A stretch of DNA of 64,000 bases from Planctomycetota bacterium (GCA_030836185.1 JAURQH010000042.1:1-64000); one strand, 5' to 3'. Counted from the stretch's first letter, positions 45,165-54,939 are shown. Numbers and translations: made by a program. Notes: generated by a model not told the origin, from the letters alone.

Positions 45165-48100
45165 TTGCCTGCAGCCAACGAACAGCAACGCCGCATCACT
45201 GAAGATCTGCATGGGCAGTTCTCGGGAGAGGTGCGCGTTGACCCGTTGACCATCTCCATGTATTCGACAGATGCCAGTCTGTATGAAATTCAACCGCAAG
45301 CCGTTGCGTGTCCAAAAACGGCAGAAGATGTCTCTGTTCTTGCGGCTTATGCCGAGGAAGAACAAATTGAACTGATTGCCCGCGGCGCAGGTTCAGGACT
45401 CGCAGGCGGTGCGTTAGGGCAAGGAATTATCATTGATTTTTCTCGGCATATGACGGCCATCGAGCAAATTGGTGAGGAAACCGTCCGCGTGCAACCGGGC
45501 GTTGTATGTAGCCGTCTAAATCGTGTGTTGCGACAACAGGGGCGATACTTTGCTCCCGATCCGTCGAATGCCGCCATTACCACCATTGGTGGCATGATGG
45601 GAGTCGATGCGGCGGGATCTCATGCTGTGCGGGTTGGTTCCACGCGAGACCATGTCCTTTCGATGGATGTGGTGCTTGCGGGAGGAGAACGGTTTGAAGC
45701 CAGCACAATTCCCCTGGAAGCCTTATTGCGACAAGCATCCCTGGAAACCTCCTTCGATCAACGATTCGAATCGGCTTTTGAAAAGCTCGACGACAACCAA
45801 TTTTCAATTCGTGACCGACTCTCTCGCTTGGTACAAGTTCTGAAACAGAATCACGATCTTATTGAACGGTATCAACCTCCCATGATTCGCAATTGTAGTG
45901 GTTATCAATTGCGAGGAGTGTTGCGAGATCAGCATCTGCATTTACCCCGTTTGCTGGTCGGTTCTGAAGGGACTTTGGGATTATTTACATCGGCGGTACT
46001 TCATACCTCGCCTTTGCCCGAACACCGAGGAGTCGTTTTACTTTTGTTTGGAGATATGAACTCGGCATTGGAAGCGGTTTCCATCACCTGCAAGCTGCAA
46101 CCGAGCGCCTGTGATCTTTTGGACCGTCGTCTCTTGGGACTCGGTCGAGAAGCCGCCTCGTTTTTTGAAAAAACCATTCCCGAGACCGCCGAAGCTGCAT
46201 TGATTATTGAACATACGGGAAATTCCCGACAAGAGATTCATGACCGAATGTCTCATCTGATTTCGGCGATTCAAGACAAATCGATCAAAGTCTTGAAGGC
46301 CGCAGAAGCGTATGAACCTGAAGATATTGACTTTCTATGGACACTCCCCGGAAGAGTTGTTCCTCGATTAACGCAACTCCAAGGGAAAGAACGCCCGCTT
46401 CCGTTCGTGGAAGATATTGCTGTCCCGCCGGAAATGCTCCCTGAGTTTTTCAATCGTGCGCAAAGAGTGTTGCAGAAGCATGAAGTGACAACTTCGGTGT
46501 ATGCTCATGCGGCGTCGGGACAAGTTCATATGCGTCCTTTCCTTTCAGCTCCGTCCGAATTGGATGGAGAGCGTATGGAAGCATTGGCTCGCGATCTGTA
46601 CCAAATTGTATTTCACATGCGGGGATCGATTAGCGGTGAACATGGTGATGGATTATCGCGTACGGCATTTTTGAGATCTCAATACGGCCCGATGTATAAG
46701 CTGTTTCAGGAAGTGAAGGATATCTTTGATCCGCATAATCTCATGAACCCTGGGAAGATTGTGAGTGATGATCCCCATCTGACCCGCCGACACTTTCGAG
46801 AAATCCCCACAGACCCCGTCCCCACCATCGAACAACCGACTTACGAACTACAACTTCGCTGGAATGAAGAAACGGCTTCGGACTCGACCATGCGTTGCAA
46901 CGGTTGTGGACAATGTCGCACGCAGGAAGAAGATTCACGGATGTGCCCGTTCTTCCGAATCGAACCCGACGAAGAAGCGAGCCCGCGTTCAAAAGCGAAT
47001 TTGCTCCGCGAATACCTGACCGGTGATCTTGCCGCGCAAGACTTCACTTCAGACGAAATGTTGCGTGTCGCCAACCTCTGTTTCAACTGTAAACAATGTG
47101 AAATTGAGTGTCCTTCGCGTGTTGATATCCCCAAGATGATGATTGAAACGCGTGCTTCTTATGTACAAATGAACGGCCTCAGCCGTTCCGAGTGGATTCT
47201 CTCACGCGCCCATTCCTTTGGTGCCATTGGGTGTATGATTCCCCCACTGAGCAACTGGATGTTATCCAATCGCGTGACACGCTGGCTCCTCGAAAAAACA
47301 TTGGGAATTTCTCGACAACGTCGTCTCCCCAAATTTGCCAAAAAAACCTTCTCCCAAAGATACGCTCGCCGTAATCCTCCCCGCCCACAGGCGGGAGACC
47401 AAAACGTCGTCGTTTTCTTCACCGATAGCTACGTTGATTATCACGACCCAGAACTCGGCGAAGCACTCGTCGCTATCTGCCAGCATCACGGGTATGAGGT
47501 CTATGTCCCTCCCGATCAGCGACCGTCGGGAATGGCGATGATTTCCGCCGGAGATCTCGATTCTGCCGAACATTTGATCGAACAAAACCTGCGTGTTCTG
47601 GGTGAATTTGCTCGCGAAGGGTTTCCGATTATTGCTGTGGAGCCTGCGGCTGTACTGTGTCTCACACAGGAATACCCCAATCTTACCGACCATCCTGATA
47701 CCTCGGCTGTGGCTAAAGCCACCATCGATGCAGGCCAATTCCTCGGAAACCTGCGTTCCACTGGTCAGTTGAAAACCGAGTTTCAGAGAATCGAGCATTC
47801 GGCAGGATTTCACACACCCTGTCATACCAAAGCTCTGGGAACCGAACGGCATTGGCGAGAATTACTGGCTTTGATTCCGGGGTTCGAGGTCCATAATATA
47901 GAAAAAGGATGTTCGGGGATGGCGGGAGCCTTTGGGCTGACCAAACAGAACTATGACATTTCACTCCAAATTGGACAGCCACTATTCAACCACTTGCAGA
48001 AAAACGACTATTCAATGGGGGTGACTGATTGTACGAGTTGCCGACTTCAAATCGAACAGGGTTCCTCGCTAGCCGGCGTTCATCCTTTAAAGATCCTGGC

Positions 48101-48173
48101 ATTGGCTTACGGCTTGATGCCTGAACTTAAAACCAAGTTTACTCCTTCATCCAATCCCTTGATTAGCACCTGA
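45165..48173 (+). CDS. FAD-linked oxidase fused to Fe-S (GlcD-GlcF type) dehydrogenase
   Basis: 1002 residues. The FAD-binding PCMH domain (about 30-260) has RGAGSGLAGGALGQGIIIDF and the SEGTLGLFTSA region; the FAD-oxidase C-terminal domain follows. Two [4Fe-4S] motifs start near C578 (CNGCGQC) and C639 (CFNCKQCEIECP). The last third holds the GlcF-type CCG domain (HTPCHTKAL; KGCSGMAGAFG). It is a one-chain D-2-hydroxyacid dehydrogenase, like YdiJ, that oxidises D-lactate, glycolate or 2-hydroxyglutarate. The start is a TTG at 45165, uncertain. It begins the moaD-moaE-moaA run, 15 bases from moaD. Confidence 0.92.
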   Translation: MPAANEQQRRITEDLHGQFSGEVRVDPLTISMYSTDASLYEIQPQAVACPKTAEDVSVLAAYAEEEQIELIARGAGSGLAGGALGQGIIIDFSRHMTAIEQIGEETVRVQPGVVCSRLNRVLRQQGRYFAPDPSNAAITTIGGMMGVDAAGSHAVRVGSTRDHVLSMDVVLAGGERFEASTIPLEALLRQASLETSFDQRFESAFEKLDDNQFSIRDRLSRLVQVLKQNHDLIERYQPPMIRNCSGYQLRGVLRDQHLHLPRLLVGSEGTLGLFTSAVLHTSPLPEHRGVVLLLFGDMNSALEAVSITCKLQPSACDLLDRRLLGLGREAASFFEKTIPETAEAALIIEHTGNSRQEIHDRMSHLISAIQDKSIKVLKAAEAYEPEDIDFLWTLPGRVVPRLTQLQGKERPLPFVEDIAVPPEMLPEFFNRAQRVLQKHEVTTSVYAHAASGQVHMRPFLSAPSELDGERMEALARDLYQIVFHMRGSISGEHGDGLSRTAFLRSQYGPMYKLFQEVKDIFDPHNLMNPGKIVSDDPHLTRRHFREIPTDPVPTIEQPTYELQLRWNEETASDSTMRCNGCGQCRTQEEDSRMCPFFRIEPDEEASPRSKANLLREYLTGDLAAQDFTSDEMLRVANLCFNCKQCEIECPSRVDIPKMMIETRASYVQMNGLSRSEWILSRAHSFGAIGCMIPPLSNWMLSNRVTRWLLEKTLGISRQRRLPKFAKKTFSQRYARRNPPRPQAGDQNVVVFFTDSYVDYHDPELGEALVAICQHHGYEVYVPPDQRPSGMAMISAGDLDSAEHLIEQNLRVLGEFAREGFPIIAVEPAAVLCLTQEYPNLTDHPDTSAVAKATIDAGQFLGNLRSTGQLKTEFQRIEHSAGFHTPCHTKALGTERHWRELLALIPGFEVHNIEKGCSGMAGAFGLTKQNYDISLQIGQPLFNHLQKNDYSMGVTDCTSCRLQIEQGSSLAGVHPLKILALAYGLMPELKTKFTPSSNPLIST

Positions 48174-48188
48174 ATATTTTTGAATCTT

Positions 48189-48434
48189 ATGAACGTCACT
48201 GTCAAATTGTTTGCTCAGGCTCGAGATCTCGCGGGGACTTCGCAGGCAAATCTTTCATTGAATGAAGAACAATCCGTGAAGGAGATGCTGGCATCACTCA
48301 TCGACAAATACCCGGCACTCTCCCAAATTCAAGGAAACCTGTTAGTCGCAGTGAATAATGAATACGTCTCTTCAGAATCCCTGATCCCCGCAAACGCAGA
48401 GATTGCCTGTTTCCCACCCGTTAGTGGTGGTTGA
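48189..48434 (+). CDS. moaD: Molybdopterin synthase sulfur carrier subunit (MoaD)
   Basis: 81 residues, beta-grasp ubiquitin-like fold. It begins MNVTVKLFAQARDLAG and ends in the diglycine of PVSGG, the site of adenylation and thiocarboxylate formation. The ATG at 48189 is chosen; an in-frame TTG at 48180 is upstream. It lies 15 bases after the GlcDF fusion and 34 bases before moaE. The sulfur on the C-terminus is probably supplied by a cysteine desulfurase, and one is encoded at the end of this run. Confidence 0.94.
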   Translation: MNVTVKLFAQARDLAGTSQANLSLNEEQSVKEMLASLIDKYPALSQIQGNLLVAVNNEYVSSESLIPANAEIACFPPVSGG

Positions 48435-48468
48435 ACATTTCTTCCCAACACAAATCCAATACACTTCC

Positions 48469-48915
48469 ATGACCGTCAAACTGATAGACACTCCGATCGA
48501 TTATCACGCCGTGACTGAATCGGTTCGTGATCATCGTGCCGGTGCAGTGGTGCTGTTTTTAGGCACTGTGCGTGAATTTACAAACGACCAACAAACAACG
48601 GCTCTCGATTATGATGCTTATCCCGAGATGGCCAATGCCAAGATGCAAGAATTAATCGACGAAGCGCGAGACCGCTGGCCCATCATCCACGCGGTGATCG
48701 AACATCGTATTGGTCACTTAGAGTTGGGGGAAGTTTGTGTTGCCGTGGCCGTCAGTTCTCCCCATCGCAAAGATGCGTTTCATGCAGGCCAATTTTTGAT
48801 TGATGAATTGAAAGTTCGTGTTCCCATCTGGAAGAAAGAAAACTGGATCGACGGCCAAACGGAATGGGTCCATCCAGCAAGCGAAAAGTCCTCGTCACCT
48901 CCTCCGCCAGCATAA
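48469..48915 (+). CDS. moaE: Molybdopterin synthase catalytic subunit (MoaE)
   Basis: 148 residues. GAVVLFLGTVRE is the conserved opening; HRIGHLELGEVCVAVAVSSPHR and PIWKKE with the active lysine are present. It combines with MoaD to insert two sulfurs into precursor Z. The ATG at 48469 is placed at the family start; in-frame sequence upstream overlaps moaD. The C-terminus carries a short Ser/Pro tail (SSSPPPPA). Part of the moaD-E-A operon. Confidence 0.95.
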   Translation: MTVKLIDTPIDYHAVTESVRDHRAGAVVLFLGTVREFTNDQQTTALDYDAYPEMANAKMQELIDEARDRWPIIHAVIEHRIGHLELGEVCVAVAVSSPHRKDAFHAGQFLIDELKVRVPIWKKENWIDGQTEWVHPASEKSSSPPPPA

Positions 48916-48945
48916 GCCTCAACGTCATTGAGCAAAGCGATTACT

Positions 48946-49941
48946 ATGAATCAGCCCTTAGTCGATACCTTCGGACGAGCACACGATAACCTGCGTATCA
49001 GTGTGACTGATCGATGCAACATTCGCTGCTTCTACTGCATGCCTGCCGAGAACGTCGAGTTCATGCCCAAATCACATTTACTCACGTTTGAAGAGATTGA
49101 GCGATTTCTCAAGGTTGTCGTGAAACGTGGCGTCAAAAAAATTCGACTCACTGGCGGAGAGCCATTGGTACGTCGGGATCTGCATAAGTTAGTACAACAG
49201 ATCGCACTGATTCCCGAAATCGAAGATATCGGACTGACCACCAACGGTATCTTGCTCGCTGAACAAGCAGAAGGTCTTTATCAGGCCGGGCTTCGCCGCA
49301 TCAACGTCAGCCTGGATGCACTTGATCCTGTCAAATTCAAGGAAGTCACTCGGCGAGAGGGTTATGAAAAGGTGATTGAAGGAATCGAAGCCGCACAACG
49401 AGTGGGCTTCAAACCGGTCAAAGTGAATGCCGTCTCGATCAAGGGACTGACGGAAGATCAAATCATTCCATTTGGTCGCATGGCGCGAGAAACGGGTGTT
49501 GAAATACGCTTTATTGAGTTCATGCCACTTGATGCCGATGCTGCTTGGCAACGTGATAAAGTTTTATTTGCCCGAGACATTATCGACACCTTGGAAGCAG
49601 AATTCGGAACATTGAAACCGCGTGGACAACTCGACCCTTCCGCTCCGGCAACCGACTTTGAATTCGCCGATGGTGTGGGACGCATCGGCATCATCGCGTC
49701 CGTGAGCCAACCATTTTGCGGAAAATGCAATCGTTTCCGTCTGACTGCTGACGGGAAAATCCGCAACTGCCTCTTCTCGCTGGAAGAAACTGACATCAAA
49801 GATTTATTGCGCGGCGATGCCACCGACCAGGAAATTTTAAGTGCCGTTGAGCAATCTATTACCTCCAAAAAGGAAGGCCACGAAATCAATTCTGCACGTT
49901 TCATCCAACCCGACCGCCCCATGTATTCCATTGGCGGGTAG
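48946..49941 (+). CDS. moaA: GTP 3',8-cyclase (MoaA), radical SAM
   Basis: 331 residues. The radical-SAM cluster is C24-X3-C28-X2-C31 (CNIRCFYC); GGEPL follows; the second [4Fe-4S] site is CGKC plus a third Cys 13 residues later (IRNC). The C-terminus ends in SIGG, the GG pair needed with MoaC. It makes the cyclic intermediate for precursor Z from GTP. No moaC is in the window. A TTG at 48928 is a less likely start. The cysteine desulfurase starts 5 bases after the stop. Confidence 0.96.
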   Translation: MNQPLVDTFGRAHDNLRISVTDRCNIRCFYCMPAENVEFMPKSHLLTFEEIERFLKVVVKRGVKKIRLTGGEPLVRRDLHKLVQQIALIPEIEDIGLTTNGILLAEQAEGLYQAGLRRINVSLDALDPVKFKEVTRREGYEKVIEGIEAAQRVGFKPVKVNAVSIKGLTEDQIIPFGRMARETGVEIRFIEFMPLDADAAWQRDKVLFARDIIDTLEAEFGTLKPRGQLDPSAPATDFEFADGVGRIGIIASVSQPFCGKCNRFRLTADGKIRNCLFSLEETDIKDLLRGDATDQEILSAVEQSITSKKEGHEINSARFIQPDRPMYSIGG

Positions 49942-49946
49942 TCGTT

Positions 49947-51116
49947 ATGCCAGTCTCTGATTCTCGAATTTACCTCGACAATGCTGCCACTTCGTGGCCC
50001 AAGCCCGAAGCCGTTTATAAAGCCGTTGATCGCTATCAACGCGAAAACGGTTCTCCCTTTGGTCGGGGAAATCACGATTCAGGTGCCGAGGTGCAACGAC
50101 TGCTGACGAATTGTCGACAACGAGTTGCCAAGCTCTTGGGAGTCGGCAATCCACAACGTGTTATTTTCACCTCAAATGCAACTGACAGTCTCAACTTGGC
50201 TATTCATGGGCTCCTGAAGCCGGGTGACCACGTCGTGACGACAACTTTGGAACACAATTCCGTCAGTCGGCCTCTCACGTTTCGACAAGACAACAATGAT
50301 CTTGAAGTCACTCGAGTAGAACCTGATGACTCGGGTCTGATTACAGTGGACTCTGTCCGAGCCGCCTGCCAAGACAATACACGATTGATCTCAATCCTCC
50401 ATGCCTCCAATGTGACCGGAACAATTCAGCCCATTCAACAAATTGGAGAGCTCGCCAAAGAACTGAAGATTCTGGTTCTTGTCGATGCGGCACAAACAGC
50501 AGGGGCTATCCCGATAGAATTTGATTCATTGCCCATAGATATGATGGCCTGCGCAGGACACAAAGGTCTTTTGGGGCCATTGGGAACCGGGATCCTGTGC
50601 CTCTCTCCAGAAATAACGAATTTTTTACAACCAGTCCGACAAGGTGGCACGGGAACACAAAGTGAACTCGCATCTCAGCCCGAGACACTACCAGCACGAT
50701 TTGAATCGGGAAACCATAATGTTCCTGGCCTGATTGGGCTTCATGCGGGTGTCGGCTATCTTCTCGAACAGGGTGTCGAACAGATTCAATTACACGAACA
50801 AACACTCCTTCAGCAATTGGACGAAGGATTGCGTTCCATCACTGGTGTCACCATTCATGCCAGAAGTTCGCAAGCCCCCCAACTGGGTGTACTGAGTGTG
50901 ACAAGTGATCTTTATGATTCCCAAACGCTCGCTACGCTTCTTTCACAAGAGTTTGGGATCGAAACTCGAGCAGGTCTACATTGTGCCCCCGGTGCTCATG
51001 AATGGCTGAGAACAAAATCAACAGGGGGAACTGTTCGGCTGAGTGTTGGACCGTTTGTCACGGTCGAGCAAATCGATCAGACCGTGAATGCATTTAAGAC
51101 GTTGCATCAATTCTGA
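49947..51116 (+). CDS. Cysteine desulfurase (class V aminotransferase)
   Basis: 389 residues. PLP lysine K206 is in AGHKGLLGP, with H103 and D180 in the cofactor site, and the persulfide Cys C346 in RAGLHCAPGAHE. The start MPVSDSRIYLDNAATSWPKP is typical of the SufS/CsdA-like group. It lies 5 bases after moaA, which suggests it supplies sulfur to MoaD rather than to general Fe-S assembly. No suf or isc gene is nearby. The pairing is inference from position. Confidence 0.92.
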   Translation: MPVSDSRIYLDNAATSWPKPEAVYKAVDRYQRENGSPFGRGNHDSGAEVQRLLTNCRQRVAKLLGVGNPQRVIFTSNATDSLNLAIHGLLKPGDHVVTTTLEHNSVSRPLTFRQDNNDLEVTRVEPDDSGLITVDSVRAACQDNTRLISILHASNVTGTIQPIQQIGELAKELKILVLVDAAQTAGAIPIEFDSLPIDMMACAGHKGLLGPLGTGILCLSPEITNFLQPVRQGGTGTQSELASQPETLPARFESGNHNVPGLIGLHAGVGYLLEQGVEQIQLHEQTLLQQLDEGLRSITGVTIHARSSQAPQLGVLSVTSDLYDSQTLATLLSQEFGIETRAGLHCAPGAHEWLRTKSTGGTVRLSVGPFVTVEQIDQTVNAFKTLHQF

Positions 51117-51128
51117 GTTGGTATTGTA

Positions 51129-51413
51129 TCAAGTTTTCAATCCCAATCGGTCGAGAAGAAAAAGCAAAACACCAGCACCAACGACTGCTGAAAGGGCGGT
51201 TTGCATCACGGGCGGAAACCCGATATTCACAAGGTCCACAATTTCAAAACGCTTAAATAAGAATCCACCCAAGAGAGCGCCCAGAAATCCAATAATGGCA
51301 TTTCCCAAGAGTCCATAACCTTCGCCCTGCCTCAGTTCGCCCACAATCAATCCAGCCAATAAACCAATACAGACAAACATCAGCAAATTTGTCATCTCAT
51401 TGTCGAAAAGCAT
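51129..51413 (-). CDS. GlsB/YeaQ/YmgE family small membrane protein
   Basis: 94 residues with three hydrophobic segments: LLMFVCIGLLAGLIVG, GNAIIGFLGALLGGFLF and ALSAVVGAGVLLFLLDRLG, in the pattern of the 'transglycosylase-associated' YeaQ family (G-x-I-G-x-LG repeats). The function is unknown; members are often stress-induced. GAGG shortly before the ATG at 51413 supports this start over an internal ATG. Its stop converges with the desulfurase stop 13 bases away. Confidence 0.88.
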   Translation of the reverse strand: MLFDNEMTNLLMFVCIGLLAGLIVGELRQGEGYGLLGNAIIGFLGALLGGFLFKRFEIVDLVNIGFPPVMQTALSAVVGAGVLLFLLDRLGLKT

Positions 51414-51636
51414 TTTTAGCCTCGCACATGACAGCTTGAAGAGATTTCATATCAGATGACATGAATCGAAGTCGCATACTTCTCTGAACTGTGATTGTAC
51501 GAATTAGAATTGAACTGTTTATGAGGAATTCCCTCAAAAAACGATAAAGAAGTTCCTAGGGGAAAAGATGGGGTACAGGACTGCGAACACTACTGTGCTC
51601 TGATGCTTATGCCACAAAACTCACCATGGCAATCAC

Positions 51637-53010
51637 TTACCGCCCCAGAATATGTCGCAGACAGTCCTCTAAACCGGGCGTCCTAAATTGATACTCCGTT
51701 GACTTAAGAACACCGTCATCGACCCGCGTGCTTGCCAGCAACAATGCTTCTGCCATCTCACCAAAAGCCAACTTTGCCATAAATCCAGGGACAGGGAAAA
51801 TTGTGGGGCGACTGAGGACACGACCGAGAGTTTTTGTGAACTCGTAATTAGTGACGGGATTGGGTGCCACGCAGTTCACCGGTCCCTCAATCGAATCCGT
51901 CATCAACGAGTGATAGATGGCTCCCGCAACATCATCCAACCCGATCCAACTCATGTACTGTTTTCCGTCCCCGAGAATTCCCCCTGCTCCCATTTTGAAG
52001 GGCAGCAGCATTTTAGCCAACGCTCCCCCCTTGGGACTTAAGACAATCCCAATACGCGGATTAACGACACGTATACCAGCATCGCGGGCAGAGTGTGAAG
52101 ACTCTTCCCAGGCTTTACAAAGTTCCGGCAGATACCCTTCACCGGCTGACGCATTTTCTCCGACCAATTCATCGCCGCGATCACCATACCAGCCGATGGC
52201 AGAAGCCGAAATGAGTGTTTTCGGGGGAGTTTCCATTGAGGTGAGAACTGAGACCAACTTATTTGTCACGTCAATGCGGCTGTTCCAAAGTCGATCTTTG
52301 AAAGAACTGGTCCATCGTTGTCCGGCGATATTCTCACCGGCAAGATGAATCACAGCGTCGGCACCCGCAAACCATTCGGGGTCATATTCTGAGATGGCAG
52401 GATCCCACTGCCTCTGATGATCCTGTGTCGCAACCTTTCGAGTCAGGACAATTGGCTCATGTCCCCCGGTCGAAAGAAGCGATTGTAACTCTTGTCCAAT
52501 CAATCCACTGCCACCAGTTATGACGACTTTCATGCGAGGCTGCTTTCGATATTTTTGATGACACTTCAAATCATCGATTGTTCTGCAATGACGCCAGCGA
52601 AACATCCGTTCCAGCTTATGTCGTGAAAAACGTCCCCCCAGAAGCTGTCCAACAGGACCACCGGGAAGACGATAATGGATCAAATCGGTGAGCAGTGACT
52701 TCTCATCACTCACGGGTGACATTGTATGCGTGTGTTCCCACTTGGCAAACGGACCACTTACCTGAACGTCTTCAAAAGAAGAACCAACCGTATAATTTCG
52801 ATGCTCGGCAACCCATTTTTGAGAGAGTGGGCCAATCTTCATGCCGATGACAGCGCGATCTCCGTCTTCGATCCCTTCATGTGACAACAACTCAACCGGT
52901 TCCCAAGGAGGGGTGAGCCGATCAAATGCTCCGGGGCGAGCATGCCAATCAAACAAGGCATCGGCAGCAGCCTCGATCTCGGAAGATTTTTGAAAAATGA
53001 TATCAGGCAT
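51637..53010 (-). CDS. SRPBCC domain fused to TIGR01777 NAD-epimerase
   Basis: 457 residues in two parts. Residues 1-150 are an SRPBCC (START-like) ligand-binding domain: IFQKSSEIEAAADALFDWH, FAKWEHTHTMSP. From about 158 a Rossmann domain begins MKVVITGGSGLIGQ, with the HLAGENIAGQRWT segment and SASAIGWYGDRGDE, and ends in a DUF1731 region (SRPTIFPVPGFMAKLAFGEMAEALL). TIGR01777 proteins are nucleotide-sugar-epimerase-like of unknown substrate. The fusion suggests a bound hydrophobic ligand. It starts 3 bases after the stop of the sigma factor, so the two are cotranscribed. Confidence 0.9.
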   Translation of the reverse strand: MPDIIFQKSSEIEAAADALFDWHARPGAFDRLTPPWEPVELLSHEGIEDGDRAVIGMKIGPLSQKWVAEHRNYTVGSSFEDVQVSGPFAKWEHTHTMSPVSDEKSLLTDLIHYRLPGGPVGQLLGGRFSRHKLERMFRWRHCRTIDDLKCHQKYRKQPRMKVVITGGSGLIGQELQSLLSTGGHEPIVLTRKVATQDHQRQWDPAISEYDPEWFAGADAVIHLAGENIAGQRWTSSFKDRLWNSRIDVTNKLVSVLTSMETPPKTLISASAIGWYGDRGDELVGENASAGEGYLPELCKAWEESSHSARDAGIRVVNPRIGIVLSPKGGALAKMLLPFKMGAGGILGDGKQYMSWIGLDDVAGAIYHSLMTDSIEGPVNCVAPNPVTNYEFTKTLGRVLSRPTIFPVPGFMAKLAFGEMAEALLLASTRVDDGVLKSTEYQFRTPGLEDCLRHILGR

Positions 53011-53013
53011 CGA

Positions 53014-53649
53014 TTATCTCAACTCCTCAAATATCTCTTCAGGGGGCATCACCAATTTGGTCTGAATCGCCAAAATCGCCTGTCGAATAAGTTGCCGCAC
53101 TCGTTCTTTACTCAAACCAACTTGCTCGGCAACCTGCCGGTAACTGCGGAATTTTCGTTCAACATCCAATCCAAAGCGTAACTCCACCAATTTTCTTTCG
53201 CGATCCGAGAGTTCCTTGAGAATCGTTTTCACAATTTTTTGTGACTGATCTCGGATGACGATTCCCTCTCCCGATGTTGACATCAGTTGAGTTTCTTCGT
53301 CAATCGGCAAAAAGTTAGGACCGCGGTTTCGATTTCGAAACAAACGGTAAATCCGATTACGGATACAAGTCGTTGCATAGGTACTGAATTGAAATCCTCG
53401 TTCAGGATCAAATTTATCCACCGCATCCATTAATGCCAAGCATCCTTCAGAATACAACTCTCTTTCGTCTTGCCAGTTATTGGAGAGCTTAATGGCCATA
53501 CTACGAACGAGCCCCAGATTCATTTCCATAACCTGATTTCGTAATTTTCTTTTCTGAACTACGTCTTTCTCTGACTGATAGGCAATCAACAGTTCCAGGT
53601 TCCGTTTTCCTTGCGATATTTTCTGAGTTTTGGGGGCCGTTAAAATCAT
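53014..53649 (-). CDS. RNA polymerase sigma-70 family factor
   Basis: 211 residues. Region 2 is GLVRSMAIKLSNNWQDERELYSEGCLALMDAVDKFD with FQFSTYATTCIRNRIYRLFR; region 4 has LSDRERKLVELRFGLD and a helix-turn-helix (QVAEQVGLSKERVRQLIRQA). No region 1.1 and a short region 3 make it a group 3-like factor related to planctomycete alternative sigma factors. The ATG at 53649 has AAGGGA five bases upstream; ATG 53670 is an alternative. The next gene starts 3 bases after its stop. No anti-sigma gene is adjacent. Confidence 0.9.
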   Translation of the reverse strand: MILTAPKTQKISQGKRNLELLIAYQSEKDVVQKRKLRNQVMEMNLGLVRSMAIKLSNNWQDERELYSEGCLALMDAVDKFDPERGFQFSTYATTCIRNRIYRLFRNRNRGPNFLPIDEETQLMSTSGEGIVIRDQSQKIVKTILKELSDRERKLVELRFGLDVERKFRSYRQVAEQVGLSKERVRQLIRQAILAIQTKLVMPPEEIFEELR

Positions 53650-53781
53650 GTTATCCCTTGGTTTGATCATGGATATCTTTTGCACTAACCGGAATACCAA
53701 AAGCGAATTAACTCGTTTGGCCGTTCTGGCTCCGTTAAAATGGAACGATGTTTTACCTCTCGCCAGAAAGTGATTAAATCC

Positions 53782-54939
53782 ATGAAGCCACTGTTTTCAT
53801 TCTCAATATTTCACCTGCTCGTTGTTCTCTTTTGGATCACGCCTGGCGTTCATGCGAATTGGGAAAAAGTCATTGTGCATGAAGGAGACCGTTGCACCAC
53901 GGCTGTCGCCGATGATGTGAATGGTGACGGCTTGCTGGATGTTTTTACAAACAGTAAGAATCAGACAAACCTGTTTCTTGCCCCCGACTGGAAACAAATC
54001 ACGTTACACAAAGGTGTCGGCTGTATTCATTCAGAACTGATTGACGCAGATGGCGATGGAGACCTGGATTGGGTCGGTGCCCGCTACAATCCCGGACTCA
54101 TCATTTGCCTCTTACGCCCCGATCACCCCCTCACCGAACCGTGGCCTATGAAACTTGTTGATGATCAGGTTCACGGAATTCATGGGTTGCTGACGGGAGA
54201 TGTTGACGGTGATGGTGTCAATGATTTGCTGGCGACGAGTGCGCAACCAAAGCCTCCCTTTCCAAATTCACTTGTCTGGTATCGCGTCCCCAAAAATATT
54301 CAGCAAGCCGAAAGGTGGCCGCGGTTTGTCTTCGCCGATCAAGATGCTCCCGGCCTCACTCATTACCTTGGTCTTGGAGACATCAATGGTGATGGTCGAG
54401 CCGATGCCGCGACCGGAGCAAAAGGAGGCCCACAAGCGGAAGAGGGGACAGGAGAATGGTTCGCATGGTGGGAAGCGCCTGTTGATCCGACCAAAACCTG
54501 GAAAAAACATCTCATCGCCAAAAACCAACCGGGGGCAACGAATATTCATCCGGGGGACATCAACGGAGATGGCAAGACCGACCTGCTGGCCTCACGAGGA
54601 CATGGACTCGGCGTCGTCTGGTTTGAAAACCCGAGTTGGAAAGAACACACAATGATTGCCGACTTAAAGGAACCACATTGCCTAGTCGTAGAGGATCTGG
54701 ACCATGATGGTGATCTGGATGCTGCGACATGTGCCTACGGATCAAAACGAGCGGTGTGGTTTGAAAACGACGGTCGTGGAAACTTCCAAACACACACTGT
54801 CGCTGAGGACCAAGAGGCCTACGATATTCGAGCAGGCGACATGGATGGTGACGGAGATATTGATTTATTGATCGCCGGGCGAGGGAGTCAGAATGTGGTC
54901 TGGTATCGCAATCCCGACAGTCCCGACAAATGTGATTGA
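53782..54939 (+). CDS. Secreted FG-GAP/VCBS repeat protein
   Basis: 385 residues with a signal peptide (FSIFHLLVVLFWITPGVHA). The mature protein is a seven-blade-type propeller of FG-GAP/VCBS repeats with calcium loops: DDVNGDGLLDV, DADGDGDLDW, DVDGDGVNDL, DINGDGRADA, DINGDGKTDL, DLDHDGDLDA and DMDGDGDIDL. The ATG at 53782 is chosen as the signal-peptide start. It stands opposite the sigma-factor gene and converges on cpaE. Function unknown; the repeats suggest extracellular binding. Confidence 0.9.
   Translation: MKPLFSFSIFHLLVVLFWITPGVHANWEKVIVHEGDRCTTAVADDVNGDGLLDVFTNSKNQTNLFLAPDWKQITLHKGVGCIHSELIDADGDGDLDWVGARYNPGLIICLLRPDHPLTEPWPMKLVDDQVHGIHGLLTGDVDGDGVNDLLATSAQPKPPFPNSLVWYRVPKNIQQAERWPRFVFADQDAPGLTHYLGLGDINGDGRADAATGAKGGPQAEEGTGEWFAWWEAPVDPTKTWKKHLIAKNQPGATNIHPGDINGDGKTDLLASRGHGLGVVWFENPSWKEHTMIADLKEPHCLVVEDLDHDGDLDAATCAYGSKRAVWFENDGRGNFQTHTVAEDQEAYDIRAGDMDGDGDIDLLIAGRGSQNVVWYRNPDSPDKCD

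Noticed and set aside
47262-47852. 196-residue frame antisense to the GlcDF fusion
   Set aside because: The sense strand has the conserved CCG domain.
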